In this document: piece by piece, positions 12,053 to 14,160 of the stretch
How the letters are laid out: every line of letters starts with the position of its first letter
How positions within the stretch are numbered: the stretch's first letter is position 1
From: CAZJYI01 sp964550025
Lineage (GTDB): Bacteria > Verrucomicrobiota > Kiritimatiellia > UBA8416 > CAYOBW01
DNA: 14,160 nt
Direction: 5' to 3'
Assembly (NCBI GenBank): GCA_964550025.1
Contig: CAZJYI010000226.1
Coordinates: 1-14,160, forward strand
Program-made: the position numbers and the translations under genes
Notes under the pieces: generated by a model
Databases searched by the model: none
The model's input: only the letters and a program-made list of their open reading frames with translations
Told to the model about the DNA's origin: nothing

Positions 12053-14160
12053 CTACTCCACCTCACCGAAGATCCTAATACCCTTGAGGGTAAGAAGCAC
12101 CCTGGGCCCAACCAGCCCAACTCTTACGTAGCGAGCCGCTTGTGCCGGGTTCACCGAAATCGTCCACTCCTCTTGCGCCTCTCCGCCTTGAAATACCTGC
12201 TTCCAGTTCTGTTTGTCGCTGGAGAGCCAAATGTGCAAATTCTTGGCGTGCTTCATCCCGCCATCCGCACGATTCAAAATAGTCACCGCACGAATTTTCT
12301 CAGCTGCGCTCAAATCCACAGTCACCCACGGATTCTTCTCTTTATTGGTTACAAACGCAGCGGTTGCGCTCTGGGTGGTCAGCAACGTATCGATCCCTTT
12401 CGATTCCTTCAGGCTGCTGAACTCAAGACTCGCCTTTTCCGAAATGCAGGGCAGTTCCACCACGTTGCCGTCCAGATTAAGCGCCTGCGTGTTGGGAATC
12501 TCGAACTTAACCCCGGCCGGCACACGACGCGCAACGCGGGTTTCGACCGGTTCGCTGCCATCGAGCAGACGAATGGTGTAGCTGAATGGGTAACGATCAG
12601 CGAAGTCGATATTCGGCTGCTTATTCAACACCGAGAGAGCGGCGTCATAGCGCAGGATCCAGCGGTCGCTCTTCGGCAGCGCGCTCCAGTGACGAACCTG
12701 CTTCATCTCCTGGGCGGTATGCCCCATCACAGAACCGTTCCCAATTGAGTCGGACATGATCACCAGACCGATGCCCTTTTCGTTCCGCATCGAAATCCAT
12801 TCGAGATCGCCGCGGTTTCCGCTCTCCTGCGGTCGCACATAGCGGCCCTTCATCGACGCGGCATCCGCTTCGTAGTGTCCAAACCGCCCGGAGGTTCTCC
12901 GGGTCTTGTAGTTTTCGTACGGCCCAAGCGCCGCGTATTCCACGCGGTCAAACGCCTTTTTGAGCGACAGGCGGGCGCCGATACGCATCTGCATGGAGCT
13001 GGTGGCAAGATCGCGCTTGCGCACATCGTTATCGACCTGAATCGTGCCGTCGGACAACACTGTATAGTAGGCGGTATGGCGGAACCCGTACTTGTGTCCG
13101 TTCGCCAAGTAGTCGCATTCGGTCTTGAGCCGAACCATACCGGCAGGTGAATCGACTACGGCAACCGTGCCGTTCTTGCGTACGAAATCAGTGAGACCGG
13201 CGGCAATATCCTTCTTCATACTCGGAGACTGCCAAACGGTTCGGTCGTCGGTGAAGCAGATGTTCGGGTTAAACTCGATGCCAGGCAAGTCGGACTCGGG
13301 CGAGAGGAGCATCTCCCCTTTCACCCGCAGCTGTTCGAGCAAGCCGGTTTCCCGGTCGAACACCACCTGGCTCTTCCCGGCCATGTCGACCACCAAACAG
13401 TTGCCTTTCGTCTTCACAACGGGCGCGGCCTTCGGCATCGTTGCCGTGACCTCCGCTTTGGCCTGAAGAGGAATCTGGCCCGCCGCCACAAAGTCGCCCC
13501 TTTTGCCGCGGAACTCGTCGGCCTTCAGCGCGACATCGAAGTTGATGTCATAGCGTTCACCTGCTTTGAGCCCGTAGGTGAACGGTGCCTTGAATTCTGT
13601 CTCCGACAGCGGTGGCAGATCGAAGTCCACCTGGGCGCTCTCGACGGCTTTTCCGTTTTCGAGCAGCGTCCAGCGGAAATCGAACTCGTTGAGATTGCGG
13701 ATGCCGAATTTGTTCTTAATCTTCGCCACGCCGACCATACCGGCCGGGTCAAACTGCACCTGCTGATACACCGACCGCACCTGGTATGATTTTCCGTTGT
13801 AAGAGCGGTCGGGAAGCACTACGCCGTTGTTACAGAACAGGCCACTGTTATCGAACGCGCCCCAGTCGCCGCCATAGGTCCAGTGTTTGCCTTTCTGACC
13901 TTCCACTTCCATCAGGACCGACTGATCAGCAAAGTCCCAGATGTATCCGCCGTTCATACCCCGGTGTGCTTCAAAGTAGTGCCACACTTCCTGGAAACGC
14001 GGCATGGAGTTCCCCATCGCGTGGGCATATTCGCACATAAAGAAGGGACGCCGATCTTGCCCACTCTCATTCCAATTCGGATAGCGCTCGTACCCGCCGT
14101 ACATCGGCGCGATGAACTCGATATTGTGGAGATGCGTATTCCGATCCTTGTGCTTTTGGA
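12053..14160 (-). CDS. GH2 beta-galactosidase-type glycoside hydrolase, 5' end outside window
   Basis: About 701 codons are visible. The frame stays open to the right edge (QKHKDRNTHLHNIEF precedes the Met at 14104), so the true start lies outside. CEYAHAMGNS contains the nucleophile Glu (codon 14032-14030) of LacZ-type enzymes, followed by NGGYIWDFADQSV and WTYGGDWGAFDNSGLFCNNG, which close the TIM barrel. Next come an Ig-like beta-galactosidase domain (ENGKAVESAQVDF region) and a Bgal small-chain-like beta-sandwich, roughly 13420-12560, containing FDRETGLLEQL and LGPYENY. The last ~120 residues (about 12420-12056; LLTTQSATAAF, PWVTVDLSAAEKI, YVRVGLVG) form an F5/8 type C, CBM32-like domain. 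The acid/base Glu and N-terminal jelly-roll would be upstream, unseen. Likely role: exo-cleavage of beta-linked galactose or a related sugar from a complex glycan. GH2 is certain; beta-galactosidase specificity is inference. Confidence 0.93.
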   Translation of the reverse strand, partial: QKHKDRNTHLHNIEFIAPMYGGYERYPNWNESGQDRRPFFMCEYAHAMGNSMPRFQEVWHYFEAHRGMNGGYIWDFADQSVLMEVEGQKGKHWTYGGDWGAFDNSGLFCNNGVVLPDRSYNGKSYQVRSVYQQVQFDPAGMVGVAKIKNKFGIRNLNEFDFRWTLLENGKAVESAQVDFDLPPLSETEFKAPFTYGLKAGERYDINFDVALKADEFRGKRGDFVAAGQIPLQAKAEVTATMPKAAPVVKTKGNCLVVDMAGKSQVVFDRETGLLEQLRVKGEMLLSPESDLPGIEFNPNICFTDDRTVWQSPSMKKDIAAGLTDFVRKNGTVAVVDSPAGMVRLKTECDYLANGHKYGFRHTAYYTVLSDGTIQVDNDVRKRDLATSSMQMRIGARLSLKKAFDRVEYAALGPYENYKTRRTSGRFGHYEADAASMKGRYVRPQESGNRGDLEWISMRNEKGIGLVIMSDSIGNGSVMGHTAQEMKQVRHWSALPKSDRWILRYDAALSVLNKQPNIDFADRYPFSYTIRLLDGSEPVETRVARRVPAGVKFEIPNTQALNLDGNVVELPCISEKASLEFSSLKESKGIDTLLTTQSATAAFVTNKEKNPWVTVDLSAAEKIRAVTILNRADGGMKHAKNLHIWLSSDKQNWKQVFQGGEAQEEWTISVNPAQAARYVRVGLVGPRVLLTLKGIRIFGEVE

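Overview
The window looks like a polysaccharide-degradation locus from a PVC-group bacterium, most likely Kiritimatiellota or another Verrucomicrobiota; Lentisphaerota or Planctomycetota are possible. This is inferred from several unrelated S1 sulfatases beside glycoside hydrolases, a secreted protein resembling PVC PEP-CTERM proteins, GC-rich coding sequence, and intergenic gaps filled with palindromic repeats. No rRNA, tRNA, CRISPR array, intact insertion sequence, transporter, SusC/SusD pair or regulator gene is visible.

Layout. Positions 1-170 form a structured leader with nested inverted repeats and a strong Shine-Dalgarno site. It precedes the only plus-strand gene (171-1559), an exported beta-rich protein whose C-terminus looks like a PEP-CTERM protein without its sorting tail. 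All other genes are on the minus strand. In transcription order they are: a GH2 beta-galactosidase-type enzyme with a C-terminal F5/8C (CBM32-like) domain, cut by the window edge (14160-12053); a Tat-exported FAD-dependent oxidoreductase (11781-10510); a classical S1 sulfatase 19 bp further on (10490-8892); a decayed region holding the 3' end of a lost carbohydrate-binding module (8431-8267); a lipoprotein S1 sulfatase with a HEAT-like C-terminus (7981-5927); an unclassified (alpha/alpha)6-type glycoside hydrolase 44 bp further on (5882-3810); and an S1 sulfatase fused to a CBM6/35-like module (3553-1772).

Function. Each of the three sulfatases has a different active-site signature (CTPSR with GKWQLG; CAVAR with a KTDY segment; CSPSR with GKWHLG), so they probably remove different sulfate esters. 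With the GH2 enzyme and the second hydrolase they fit stepwise, extracytoplasmic breakdown of a sulfated, galactose-containing or mixed glycan. Every complete product has an export signal (Sec, lipoprotein or Tat). The real substrate cannot be read from sequence.

Intergenic structure is the most unusual part. Two elements (1639-1774 and 8130-8269) share the same outer arms but carry different inner palindromes. Each outer arm runs directly into the stop codon of the same CBM-like module, once in an intact gene and once in a fragment. A third element (3627-3757) is a perfect 25-nt inverted repeat of two REP-like hairpins. A fourth (8456-8605) is built of CACAGA-type repeats. A fifth (11905-11987) has an interleaved inverted-repeat order plus a perfect 12-bp tandem duplication.
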